Positions 20,734 through 28,207 of a DNA stretch of 28,207 bases are shown piece by piece. Source of the stretch: a virus. The stretch lies in the IMG/VR virus record IMGVR_UViG_3300044612_001750, positions 1 to 28,207 of that record; one strand, written 5' to 3'. A model generated the notes under the pieces. That model ran no database searches, was not told the origin of the DNA, and worked only from the letters and a program-made list of their open reading frames with translations. Each line of letters begins with the position of its first letter. Positions within the stretch are counted from its first letter, which is position 1. The translations under genes and the position numbers were made by a program.

Positions 20734-22449
20734 ATGGCGAACCTCCAAGACTGGGTTCCGGACGTCCAGGCGACCGTCCTCGATGGGATGAATCGCGGCG
20801 TTGAGCCGGAACTCATCAACGAGAATCAGGCGCACCTTCTCCGCAACGTCTCGATCCGCGGCGGCCGGGTTCGGTCGCGCCCGCGTATCGTGAAACGCAC
20901 TACGCTGCCGGCGGGCCTGCTCCAGGGCGGCACCGTGTTCGGTCGCGTGTCTTCGGTCCTCGTGTCGGTCGGCGGTCGCGTGTACGAGCTGGACCCGACG
21001 ACCTGGACCTCTGCCGAGCGGACCGGCGCGGACGTCAACTCTCCGAACCAGCCCCGCGCGTACTTCTGTGAGACTGTCGGCACCGTCGTCATGCAGGACG
21101 CGCAGTCGCGCCCGTTCATCTACGACGGCGCTACGTTCCGCCGCAGCGCGGATGATGAGGTTCCGGTCGGCCGCGCGATGGCGTTCGGCAACGGTCGTCT
21201 CGCCGTGGTCGTCAACGCGGGCTTCGACGTCCGCATCGGTGACATCCGCCAAGCCGAGCACCAGACCGAGCTGAAGTTCACGGAGACGTACAACCTGACG
21301 GGCGGCGGCGATCTTTCGTTCCCCTCCGAGGTGATGTCGCTGTCGGTCCTCCCGGTCATCGACACGGGGAGCGGGCAGGGGACGCTCATCGTCGGCTGCC
21401 GCGATTCGGTCCACACGCTGAAGACGCAGATCACGCAGCGCGACCTCTGGCCCGAGGTCGGCTTCCAGACCGTGCTGCTCCCGAGCCGCGGTATCGCCGG
21501 CCACGCCGCGGTCGCCGCGGTCAACCAGGACTTGTACTTTCGGAGCAGTGACGGGCTCCGTTCAGTCCGCACCTCTACCGCAGACTATGACGCGCCGGGA
21601 CTCGCGCCGCTCTCGGTGGAGGTGCGGCACCGTTTTGAACATGACGCCTCGTTCCTCTTGGACGACGCGAGCGTCGTGTACTTCGACAACCGGCTCCTAT
21701 GCACGCACTCGCCCTTTGTCTATTCCTCGCGCTCGTTGTCGCAGGGCATAATCTCGCTGAACTTCGACGCGCTCTCTGGCCGCGGTCACAAAAGCGCACC
21801 CGCGTTCGACGGGGAGTGGGACGGGCTCATCATCGCCCAGATTTTCACTGGAAACGTCCGCGGCGTTGACCGCTGCTTCGCGCTCGGCCGCGACGCCGAC
21901 GGCTCGAACGGTCTCTGGGAGATCCTGCCCGAGACGGCCCAGCCGGTTGGCGACTCGCCGACCCAGGTGATCGAGACGCGCACCATGTTCGCCGGGCACC
22001 CTGGTGTCCTGAAAAACCTTCGACGCTGCGACCTCCAGTTCTCGGAGATCCTGCAGGATCTCTCCGTCCGGGTCTACTTCCGGCCTGAGAAGTACCCCTA
22101 CTGGGTCCGCTGGGATGAGTTCAACGTGCCAGCCGCCGCCGCCACGAGCTGGGGCAAGCCCCGGGCACGGCGCTCGCCGATCCTGTCCACCCGGACCGTG
22201 ACCGACAAGGTCGACGAGCAGACCGGCCGACTGCTTTCCGTGGCGACTGGGTTCCAGGTGCGGGTGGAATTCGAGGGGTTCGCCCGCCTCGATTTCCTCC
22301 AGGTCATCCAAGAGGGTGCCGACGGTATCGCGTACTCTGATACCCCGGTTTCCGGGGAACAGGTCGTTCTCACCGCGGCGCCTGACGGGACGGTCGATCC
22401 GGCCTTCTGGCACGCTCACCCCGTCTCCCCCTTGGCGGGTATCCTCTGA
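20734..22449 (+). CDS. Beta-propeller-like tail nozzle protein
   Basis: A 571-residue protein starting MANLQDWVPDVQATVLDGM. The opening (GMNRGVEPELINENQAHLLRN, then RGGRVRSRPRI) is the typical start of phage tail proteins in which repeated beta blades form a ring or nozzle (tail-tubular-B-like). Blade-like repeats include GRVSSVLVSVGGRVYELDP, DAQSRPFIYDGATFRR, FGNGRLAVVVNAG and FDNRLLCTHSP. It follows the adaptor by one base, supporting a joint role in closing the portal channel. A candidate promoter lies across its stop. Function is inferred from architecture. Confidence 0.5.
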   Translation: MANLQDWVPDVQATVLDGMNRGVEPELINENQAHLLRNVSIRGGRVRSRPRIVKRTTLPAGLLQGGTVFGRVSSVLVSVGGRVYELDPTTWTSAERTGADVNSPNQPRAYFCETVGTVVMQDAQSRPFIYDGATFRRSADDEVPVGRAMAFGNGRLAVVVNAGFDVRIGDIRQAEHQTELKFTETYNLTGGGDLSFPSEVMSLSVLPVIDTGSGQGTLIVGCRDSVHTLKTQITQRDLWPEVGFQTVLLPSRGIAGHAAVAAVNQDLYFRSSDGLRSVRTSTADYDAPGLAPLSVEVRHRFEHDASFLLDDASVVYFDNRLLCTHSPFVYSSRSLSQGIISLNFDALSGRGHKSAPAFDGEWDGLIIAQIFTGNVRGVDRCFALGRDADGSNGLWEILPETAQPVGDSPTQVIETRTMFAGHPGVLKNLRRCDLQFSEILQDLSVRVYFRPEKYPYWVRWDEFNVPAAAATSWGKPRARRSPILSTRTVTDKVDEQTGRLLSVATGFQVRVEFEGFARLDFLQVIQEGADGIAYSDTPVSGEQVVLTAAPDGTVDPAFWHAHPVSPLAGIL

Positions 22450-22460
22450 TCGGTTACAAC
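22432..22460 (+). promoter_or_regulatory. Candidate promoter for the gene at 22472
   Basis: TTGGCG (22432-22437), 17 bases and TACAAC (22455-22460). The predicted start near 22467 leaves a 5-base leader. It shares its -10 hexamer with the portal promoter. Confidence 0.4.
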
Positions 22461-22471
22461 ATCGTTGCCAC

Positions 22472-23335
22472 ATGCCCAGCATCGCTCTCCAACCTGCCAC
22501 CACTCCAGGCGACGCCGTCTTCCCTCCGGCGAACTGGGCGGTCCTGCTCAACTACGTCTCGTCCTACCTGCGCGTGTCGGGCCTGGAGAATCTGACCGGC
22601 GTCGTGGTCTCGGCGACCACCCCGGCCGCCGCCGACAACGACAAGCTGTGGCTCAAACGCGACCCCTCGACGACTCGGCCGCTCGGCATCCTGGCGTTCA
22701 CGAGTGGCGTGTGGCAGGCTCTCCCGGTATCGCTCCCGAGCGGTGAGGACGAGCCCGCGGGTGCGAAAGCCGGCGAGCTGTTCTTCAACACGAAGCTGGG
22801 CGCCGTCCGACTGTACAACGGCTCGCTGTGGACCACCAATCTCTGGCAGTCCGGCAACATTGCGGCCCGGCCCGAGAGTGCCGCGACGAACTACATCTAC
22901 CTCGACACCGAGATCGGCCGGCTCATCCGCTGGAACGGCTCGCTGTGGACGACGGTCGACGGCGGCGTCGGCGACGTGAAGATGGTCGACTACGCCACGG
23001 TCGAAGACGCGCTGAAGTTCAACCCTGGCTGGGAAGAGTTCACGCCGATGGCTGGTCGGTTCCCGATTGCGGCGTCCGAGTCGGGTCTCGCGCCCCAGGC
23101 CGAGGGCGGCCAGCAGCTCGAAGAGCTGAACATCAAGTGGTCGGCCAAGGGTCGCAGCGCCGAGGGCGGCGCCCGGCAGCCCGACGCGTCGTTCCTCGCC
23201 GAGCTGTCGATCAACGGTCAGTCCGCCCGCGCCGACGGCACGCGCATGGCTGGCCTCACCGACATCGGCAGCGAGAAGACGATCAAGCTCACGCCCCCGT
23301 ACAAGGCCCTGATCTTCCTCCGCAAAGCCGCCTGA
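22472..23335 (+). CDS. Fibre-like virion protein
   Basis: A 287-residue protein. ATG at 22472 (MPSIALQPATTPGDAVFPP) is chosen over an earlier frame start inside the preceding gene. Two internal repeats, LYNGSLWTTNLWQSG and RWNGSLWTTVDGG, are typical of beta-structured phage fibres and spikes. The C-terminal 100 residues hold a Glu/Gln-rich region (EGGQQLEELNIKW) and a final beta segment (TIKLTPPYKALIFLRKAA), which resembles the end of some phage receptor-binding proteins. Its TGA overlaps the next ATG. Confidence 0.55.
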   Translation: MPSIALQPATTPGDAVFPPANWAVLLNYVSSYLRVSGLENLTGVVVSATTPAAADNDKLWLKRDPSTTRPLGILAFTSGVWQALPVSLPSGEDEPAGAKAGELFFNTKLGAVRLYNGSLWTTNLWQSGNIAARPESAATNYIYLDTEIGRLIRWNGSLWTTVDGGVGDVKMVDYATVEDALKFNPGWEEFTPMAGRFPIAASESGLAPQAEGGQQLEELNIKWSAKGRSAEGGARQPDASFLAELSINGQSARADGTRMAGLTDIGSEKTIKLTPPYKALIFLRKAA

Positions 23336-23790
23336 TGCTTTCCGACGTATCCAGTATGCTGACACACGCCGCTCCGGCGGACCGGCTGAACCTCATCGCT
23401 CACGCGGTGAAGGCTGCGCCGCAGTGTCGCCACGAGCTGGACGTCGAGTTCACGCCTGGGATGATGCGCCGAACCTGCCGGATGTTCGCCGGCTCGTTCA
23501 TCGTCTCGAAGATCCACAATACGTGTCACCAGTGGGTCGTCACGAAGGGCCGCGCGAGGGTGTGGACCCCGACCGAAGGTGTGATCGATGTCGTCGCCCC
23601 GGCTTTCGGCGTCACCGCCGCCGGCACGCAGCGCCTGCTCTTCATTCTGGAGGACACCGAGTGGACCACATTTCACCCGACTGACAAGACCACCATCGAG
23701 GAGGTCGAGGCGGACATCATTGATCCGCAGCCGCCACTACCCGAATCGTTGAACGAAGGAATCAAATGTCTTGGATTTACGCAGGAATAA
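23335..23790 (+). CDS. Cupin-like protein of unknown role
   Basis: A 151-residue protein whose ATG overlaps the previous stop. The central part (FAGSFIVSKIHNTCHQWVV, KGRARVWTPTEG, IDVVAPAFGVTAAGTQRLL, ILEDTEWTTFHPTD) has the alternating short strands and glycine turns of a double-stranded beta-helix (cupin-like) fold. The histidines in KIHNTCH and TFHPTD could bind metal, although a full cupin metal set is not evident. Similar proteins are common in phage structural modules, usually unannotated. The 3' end overlaps the next gene by 25 bases. Confidence 0.5.
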   Translation: MLSDVSSMLTHAAPADRLNLIAHAVKAAPQCRHELDVEFTPGMMRRTCRMFAGSFIVSKIHNTCHQWVVTKGRARVWTPTEGVIDVVAPAFGVTAAGTQRLLFILEDTEWTTFHPTDKTTIEEVEADIIDPQPPLPESLNEGIKCLGFTQE

Positions 23791-24611
23791 CCGTTGTCGG
23801 CAACGTTGGCGGTGCGCTGATGAGCAAGCAGAAGGCCCCCGCAAAGGCCGACTTCAAGCCCGTCGACGTCGCTGACGAGCAGCAGAAGGCGATCCGCGGC
23901 AACCTCGCGAACTTCGAGGACGCGAAGACGCTCACGACGAAGGGGAACAACGCCGCGCAGTCCGAGGCGACCCGGATGATGGAGCTTGCGATGCCCGGCT
24001 TCGGCGCTCTGCAGAAGCGGCTGCTCGCCCAGGCCAACTCCGACCTGGACAGCCAGACGAGTCTCCCGTCCGACGTGCAGGCGAAGATCCAGCAGTTCGC
24101 CGCCGAGAAGGGTGTGACCCGCGGCACGAGCGGAAACTTCAACGGCTTCTCGCTCGTGAAGGATTTCGGATTCAACATGCTCGACTGGCAGCAGGCCTCG
24201 CGTAGTCGTGCTTTGAATACGCTGTCGACCGTCTTCGGCATGACGCCTCGCGTGAACCCGATGTCGCCGATGTCGATGATGGTCGACCCGAACGCCGCGA
24301 TCTCTGTGGCTGGTGCGAACTCGAACATGCAGTACAACGTCGACCAGTCGAACAACAATGCGTCGACCGCCGCCCGCAACCACAACGCCGCTCTCATGGG
24401 CAGCGCGTTCAAGGGTTCGGTCACGGCGATCGGCGGCGGTCTCGCAGGCGGCGCGGGCGGCGCAGCTCCCGCCGGATCTACCCCGGCCCCGATGGGCGCG
24501 GCCTCCGCGAACACCGGCCAGAAGTTCCAGCCGAGCATGCTCAAGACGAACACCCCGGCCCCGACCTACGGTCAGTCCGTCTTCGGCAACACCCCCAGCT
24601 ACCGTTCCTGA
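23766..24611 (+). CDS. Internal virion / ejection protein
   Basis: A 281-residue protein starting MSWIYAGITVVGNVGGALM, overlapping the preceding gene by 25 bases. A short hydrophobic N-terminus is followed by a polar helical body (DEQQKAIRGNLANFEDAK; GFGALQKRLLAQANSDLDS) and a Gly/Ala/Pro/Met/Asn-rich C-terminus. This resembles the smallest of the internal proteins that short-tailed phages inject with their DNA. It is the first of three such genes, separated from the next by two bases. Confidence 0.5.
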   Translation: MSWIYAGITVVGNVGGALMSKQKAPAKADFKPVDVADEQQKAIRGNLANFEDAKTLTTKGNNAAQSEATRMMELAMPGFGALQKRLLAQANSDLDSQTSLPSDVQAKIQQFAAEKGVTRGTSGNFNGFSLVKDFGFNMLDWQQASRSRALNTLSTVFGMTPRVNPMSPMSMMVDPNAAISVAGANSNMQYNVDQSNNNASTAARNHNAALMGSAFKGSVTAIGGGLAGGAGGAAPAGSTPAPMGAASANTGQKFQPSMLKTNTPAPTYGQSVFGNTPSYRS

Positions 24612-24613
24612 CC

Positions 24614-25930
24614 ATGCCCTTCTCCGAATTCCGTCCCAGCGGTGATGCCAACGCGCCGTTCACCGAGGCAATGCAGATGCAGAACCACTTCGGCTCGCTG
24701 ATGGACCGCGCGCAGCGCCGCCGAGTCGTCGAGCAGGATCTGAAGATGCAGCAGGAGCAGCACGCGTCGAACCTCGCGTCGACCTCGATCCAGCAGGACA
24801 GCGCACGCGCGCAGCTCGCCGGCAACCGCCTGAAGCTCGCCGAGGTGGAACGCACGACCGCGCGCAGCGCCGCCCTGCGCGAGAAGTTCAACCCGTCGGA
24901 GCTGGCCACGCGTGCGGAGGAGATCCGCAAGATGAGCGACCCGCAGGGGCAGCGCCGGGCGGCCTCGAAACTCAAGTCCGACTACGCTCAGTTCCACGTC
25001 GACCCCGAGCTGGGGCGCGTGATCGATGAGCACATCGACGGTCTGGAGCCTGTGATGGCGCAGACCGCGAAGGCAAACCTCTCTTCGAAGGCCGCCGACG
25101 GCAAGGTGCTCGCCACCCGCGCCGACGCCGCCGCCTTCTTCCCCGGCTACGCCGTTCGCGTGGACGTCGACCCGCACAGCAATCAAGCCGTGTTCGTGGT
25201 CGAGGACACCGTCGACCCGCAGCTCAACCAGCGCGCCGTCGCCGCCCTCCGCCTCGCCCAACTGAAGGGCGACCCGGCCGCGCTCGACGCCGTCCTGGAG
25301 CGTCCAGAGTTCCAGGCCCTGATCGGCGTCCCCGGTGAGACCGTCACCCAGTCGTATCAGGCCGGCATGACGGCGATCATCGCCCGCCAGAAGGCGGAGG
25401 TTGCCGCCCAGGCCAAGGCCGCCTCGACCGCCCAGACGACGCTGAACAACCAGCGGAAAACCTCGGCACTCGCCGTCCCCGGATACGAGGGCGAAGCGAA
25501 GACCGAGGTCGAGGCGAAGGAGTTCCGGGCAGAGAAGAGCGAGGTCGGCGGCGTCGTGACCGGCCTGAATGACGTCAAGGCCCTCGGCGCCGAATACTCT
25601 GGGAAGAGCTGGGCGTCCGACCCCCTGGAGAAGAACAAGCTGCAGCTCCTCGCCGCCCAGAAGGTCGGCATGATCGTCGGCGCCCTCCGCATCCCGATCA
25701 CGGGCCCTGGCGCCATGACGAACGAGGAACGCAAGTTCATCGAGAGCCTCGTGGGCAACCCGACGAAGATCTTCTCCATCCCGTCGAACCAGCAGGCACT
25801 CCTGGACTCGATGATCTCCAAGTTCGAGAAGCACCTGGACACCAAGGCGGCGGGGATCGGCCTCCAGGGTCGGTCCAAGACGGCCCCCAAGGGCCCGGTT
25901 ACCGGGGACGATGTGGCTGGGAGCCTCTGA
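24614..25930 (+). CDS. Internal virion protein, alpha-helical
   Basis: A 438-residue protein starting MPFSEFRPSGDANAPFTEA. The N-terminal 130 residues are long charged helices (QRRRVVEQDLKMQQEQHAS, NRLKLAEVERTTARSAALR). A mixed middle and an alanine/glutamine-rich helix (KAEVAAQAKAASTAQTTL) follow. A disordered C-terminus ends DDVAGSL. Composition and position suit an ejection or internal core protein. It ends 48 bases before the next gene, and that gap holds a promoter. Confidence 0.5.
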   Translation: MPFSEFRPSGDANAPFTEAMQMQNHFGSLMDRAQRRRVVEQDLKMQQEQHASNLASTSIQQDSARAQLAGNRLKLAEVERTTARSAALREKFNPSELATRAEEIRKMSDPQGQRRAASKLKSDYAQFHVDPELGRVIDEHIDGLEPVMAQTAKANLSSKAADGKVLATRADAAAFFPGYAVRVDVDPHSNQAVFVVEDTVDPQLNQRAVAALRLAQLKGDPAALDAVLERPEFQALIGVPGETVTQSYQAGMTAIIARQKAEVAAQAKAASTAQTTLNNQRKTSALAVPGYEGEAKTEVEAKEFRAEKSEVGGVVTGLNDVKALGAEYSGKSWASDPLEKNKLQLLAAQKVGMIVGALRIPITGPGAMTNEERKFIESLVGNPTKIFSIPSNQQALLDSMISKFEKHLDTKAAGIGLQGRSKTAPKGPVTGDDVAGSL

Positions 25931-25943
25931 GCCCGCCACCCCC

Positions 25944-25972
25944 TTGTGACGTCTCCACGGAGCTGATACCTT
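25944..25972 (+). promoter_or_regulatory. CTGATA-type promoter for the giant virion gene
   Basis: TTGTGA (25944-25949), 17 bases and TACCTT (25967-25972). CCA (25955-25957), five bases, then CTGATA (25963-25968) repeats the shared signature. GTG at 25979 is exactly six bases after the hexamer. Confidence 0.5.
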
Positions 25973-25978
25973 TCCGTG

Positions 25979-28207
25979 GTGACGCTCCAGGATTTCATCG
26001 CCACCCTCCCGCAAGACCGCCGAGACCGAGCCAAGAACGATCCTGCAGAGCGGGACTCCATCGCGGCCGAGTTCAACCAGTCGTCCGAGCTGCCTGGGGA
26101 CAAGGATTCCGGGGAACCGGGTAACTCTTTCGACGTTACTGACGTCGCCCAGGCCCGCGGGTTTGCCAAGGGCATGAAGCAGTCTCACCCGTGGCTGGCC
26201 GACAAGGTCCGCCACGCCCCGTCGCGCGAGGCCGGCTGGCAGGAGATGCTCGCCGTCGACCGCAAGCACAACGCCCGGTTCAAGACCGAGGGTGGCTTCC
26301 AGCACTCGGACACCGCCGACGAGAACGACCGCGACTACTTCCGCTGGGCAGTCGGCCGCGGGCTCGTGAACGCTCCGACCTCGACTATGGACAAGGTTGC
26401 CGCGGTCGGCCGCGGGCTGAAGAACATCGCCGTGGGCGCTGTGAAGACGGCGGTCACCGCCGGCAAGGCAATCTTCAGCGATGAGCAGTCCGACAAGCTC
26501 GCCGCGACCGTGGTCGATGGCGCGCAGCAGGGCCTGCGTGACGACTGGAAGACTCTCGGCGCGGGCGCGGCTTCGCTCCTCGCGGACGACAGCACCGACG
26601 TCGGCCTCGAAGCGCAGTATGCACTTTCCCGATACACGTTCGACCAGTCGAAGAACCAGACCGAGTGGCGCAAGAAGATCTCCGAGTCGTTCGCCGCGGT
26701 CGAGGTCGACCCCGAGTCGGTCGAGTTCGTGAGCGAAGCGTTCGACCCGTCGAACCTCGCGGGCGCCGGCCTCGGCCGCGCCATCGTCAAGGAGGGCACC
26801 CGGGTCGGCATGGGCGGGATCGCCAAGACGCTCGCCAAGGAGCGGACGCTCCCCTTTACGCAGGCCCGCAAGCGTGCGGTGCTCCTGGGGCAGGCTGACG
26901 AACTGATGCGTGACGCCACGGGGGCGTACGCTGACGTCGCCAAGGTCGAGGCCCGCCTCGCCGAGGTGAACGCCACCGTCGCCAGCAACCCGACCTTCGA
27001 CATCAAGGACGCTCTCCTGAAGGAAGCGAAGAAGTTGGAGGCCGACCTCACGACCGCACGCGCCGCGCATGCCGCGTCCGAGGCCAAGCTGGGCGCGAAC
27101 CGTGAGAGCGTGACCGCGATGCTCGACGCCGACGGTCGATCGCTCGCCGGCCGGGCCGCGACGGCAACCCTCGACTGGGCTGGACGCAAGGCGGAAGCCG
27201 CCGGCAACTGGCTGTCGTCCACCCGCCGGGGCATCTCGGAGACCGCCACGGGCGATCCGGACTCCATGATTTTTGACGCCGTCGCTGACGCCGCCCTCCC
27301 GGGCGCCGGAGCGGTGACGAACAAGGCCAACATCATCACGCGCCTGGGCCGCGACGCGCAGGCAATCGCCGGCATCGCCGCCCAGGGTGAGGCCACGCTG
27401 CCGTTCTTCCGCCGGCTGCGGCAGGCCCAAGGCGCCAGCAAGATGACCCAGTCGGCCGCCGCCTTCCTGGACTGGTCGAACGTGGCATGGGCCACCGACA
27501 AGGTCGGCAAAGTGGCTGCCGCGGGTGCCGCGGGTGCCCCGGTGTCCGGGGCTTTTGGATACGTGGCTTCCGGCGGCGACGCTGAAGCTGCGTTCGAGGC
27601 GGCCGGCGGCGGCATCGGTTTCGGCCTCGGCGGCGCTGCCTACGGTGCCTGGGAGACCTTCAAGGATCCCCGGTTCCGTCTTGACGAGCTGGTGGCGAAC
27701 CGCCGGGTCTTCCGTGACTGGTTGTCGGATCGCCCGGTGAACGGGGTGTCCCAGCTTCGGATCTTCGACCAGCTTCCGGCTGACGATCAACTGTCGCTGG
27801 CGACCTACGCCCACGCGCACCCTGAGGCGGCGTTCCGGTTCGTCAACGAGCCCGGGTCCGCGTCCGGCTATTACGACCGCGAGAGCAACGTCATCGTTCT
27901 GAACGCAGCCAGCAAGACCCCGCTCGCCGACGTGTTCCGGCACGAGGTCGCGCACTTCATCGAGCGGCACGGGCTCGAAGCCCAGGTCCGCGAGGCCTAC
28001 CTCGGCAACGCCGAGAAGGGCGTCATCGGCGAGTACACGGCGCTCGACGGCAACGGTCAGCCGGTGACGGAAGAGATCACGGGCCCGGACGGGCAGCCGA
28101 CGAGCCGGTACGTCCTGAACGAAAAGGGCAAGGAGCTGAAGTCGTCATATGAGGCGAAAGTCCGCGCAATCGACCCCCAATTCGTCGCATCTGACGAATA
28201 CTTCGCG
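25979..28207 (+). CDS. Very large internal virion protein with zinc metallopeptidase motif, 5' part
   Basis: The frame opens with GTG at 25979 (read as MTLQDFIATLPQDRRDRAKN) and has no stop in the remaining 743 codons. The N-terminal part includes DVAQARGFAKGMKQSHPWL and AGWQEMLAVDRKHNARFKT. Residues about 300-400 are coiled coil (DVAKVEARLAEVNATVASN, LKEAKKLEADLTTARAAHA). A Gly/Ala-rich, possibly membrane-interacting segment lies near residues 500-560 (AAAGAAGAPVSGAFGY). An HExxH zincin motif, RHEVAHFIERHG, lies at about residues 654-665 and is preceded by a strand (NVIVLNA), as in many metallopeptidases. Giant injected proteins with peptidase or murein-cutting domains are known in short-tailed phages. 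Whether this one acts on cell wall or virion protein cannot be told. Confidence 0.65.
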   Translation, partial: MTLQDFIATLPQDRRDRAKNDPAERDSIAAEFNQSSELPGDKDSGEPGNSFDVTDVAQARGFAKGMKQSHPWLADKVRHAPSREAGWQEMLAVDRKHNARFKTEGGFQHSDTADENDRDYFRWAVGRGLVNAPTSTMDKVAAVGRGLKNIAVGAVKTAVTAGKAIFSDEQSDKLAATVVDGAQQGLRDDWKTLGAGAASLLADDSTDVGLEAQYALSRYTFDQSKNQTEWRKKISESFAAVEVDPESVEFVSEAFDPSNLAGAGLGRAIVKEGTRVGMGGIAKTLAKERTLPFTQARKRAVLLGQADELMRDATGAYADVAKVEARLAEVNATVASNPTFDIKDALLKEAKKLEADLTTARAAHAASEAKLGANRESVTAMLDADGRSLAGRAATATLDWAGRKAEAAGNWLSSTRRGISETATGDPDSMIFDAVADAALPGAGAVTNKANIITRLGRDAQAIAGIAAQGEATLPFFRRLRQAQGASKMTQSAAAFLDWSNVAWATDKVGKVAAAGAAGAPVSGAFGYVASGGDAEAAFEAAGGGIGFGLGGAAYGAWETFKDPRFRLDELVANRRVFRDWLSDRPVNGVSQLRIFDQLPADDQLSLATYAHAHPEAAFRFVNEPGSASGYYDRESNVIVLNAASKTPLADVFRHEVAHFIERHGLEAQVREAYLGNAEKGVIGEYTALDGNGQPVTEEITGPDGQPTSRYVLNEKGKELKSSYEAKVRAIDPQFVASDEYFA

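Noticed and set aside
24599-27970. Minus-strand open frame of 1123 codons opposite the internal virion genes
   Set aside because: Long antisense frames arise when GC-rich codon bias removes stops from the opposite strand. The plus strand has gene-like starts, spacing and a promoter, and the antisense product is low-complexity (V, G, L, R, D rich) with no recognisable domain.

Overview
This window is the structural (late) half of a tailed bacteriophage genome, GC-rich and almost entirely plus-strand. The gene set is small terminase, large terminase, portal, scaffold, major capsid protein, adaptor-like and beta-propeller tail proteins, fibres and internal virion proteins. No tape-measure, tail-tube or sheath gene is visible, and three consecutive genes look like ejection or internal proteins. 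This suggests a short-tailed (podovirus-like) virion, which is an inference. The host is unknown. Secreted-type domains (chitobiase-like C-terminal domain, fibronectin III, LamG-like), two Sec signal peptides and a general lack of Shine-Dalgarno sequences would fit a GC-rich Gram-negative host such as a verrucomicrobium, but this is only suggestive.

Layout. 1-340 is the end of an unknown gene. 341-898 is a non-coding control region with tandem hairpins, triplicate GGATACTC words, eight copies of a 10-bp repeat (CAGGGCCRTY) and an AT-rich block. 899-1498 encodes a probable small terminase. 1499-2585 is an RNA-rich intergenic region with a tRNA(CAT), an unusual class II tRNA-like gene (anticodon GCA) with a 78-nt variable region, a third tRNA-like fold and a promoter-driven candidate ncRNA. 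2586-8214 encodes baseplate or fibre accessory proteins, then a compact module of two signal-peptide-bearing extracellular-type proteins, a small membrane protein and a lipoprotein. 8269-10257 is a collagen-containing tail fibre. 10262-17975 is the packaging and head block: small coiled-coil protein, large terminase, Cys-rich protein, portal, unknown, scaffold, terminator, major capsid protein, terminator. 18044-23335 holds a membrane/coiled-coil protein, a second collagen-type fibre, an adaptor-like protein, a beta-propeller-like protein and a fibre-like protein. 23335-28207 holds a cupin-like protein and three internal virion proteins, the last very large, carrying an HExxH metallopeptidase motif and running off the window.

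Two patterns stand out. First, several transcription units seem to begin with the same promoter: a TTG-type -35, then CCA-N5-CTGATA with an extended -10, and the start codon exactly six bases after the -10 hexamer. This predicts leaderless mRNAs starting at GTG or ATG. Internal genes are packed stop-to-start with almost no Shine-Dalgarno sequences. Second, both better tRNA genes lack the near-universal G19-C56 elbow pair and appear to replace it with A-U in one and U-A in the other.
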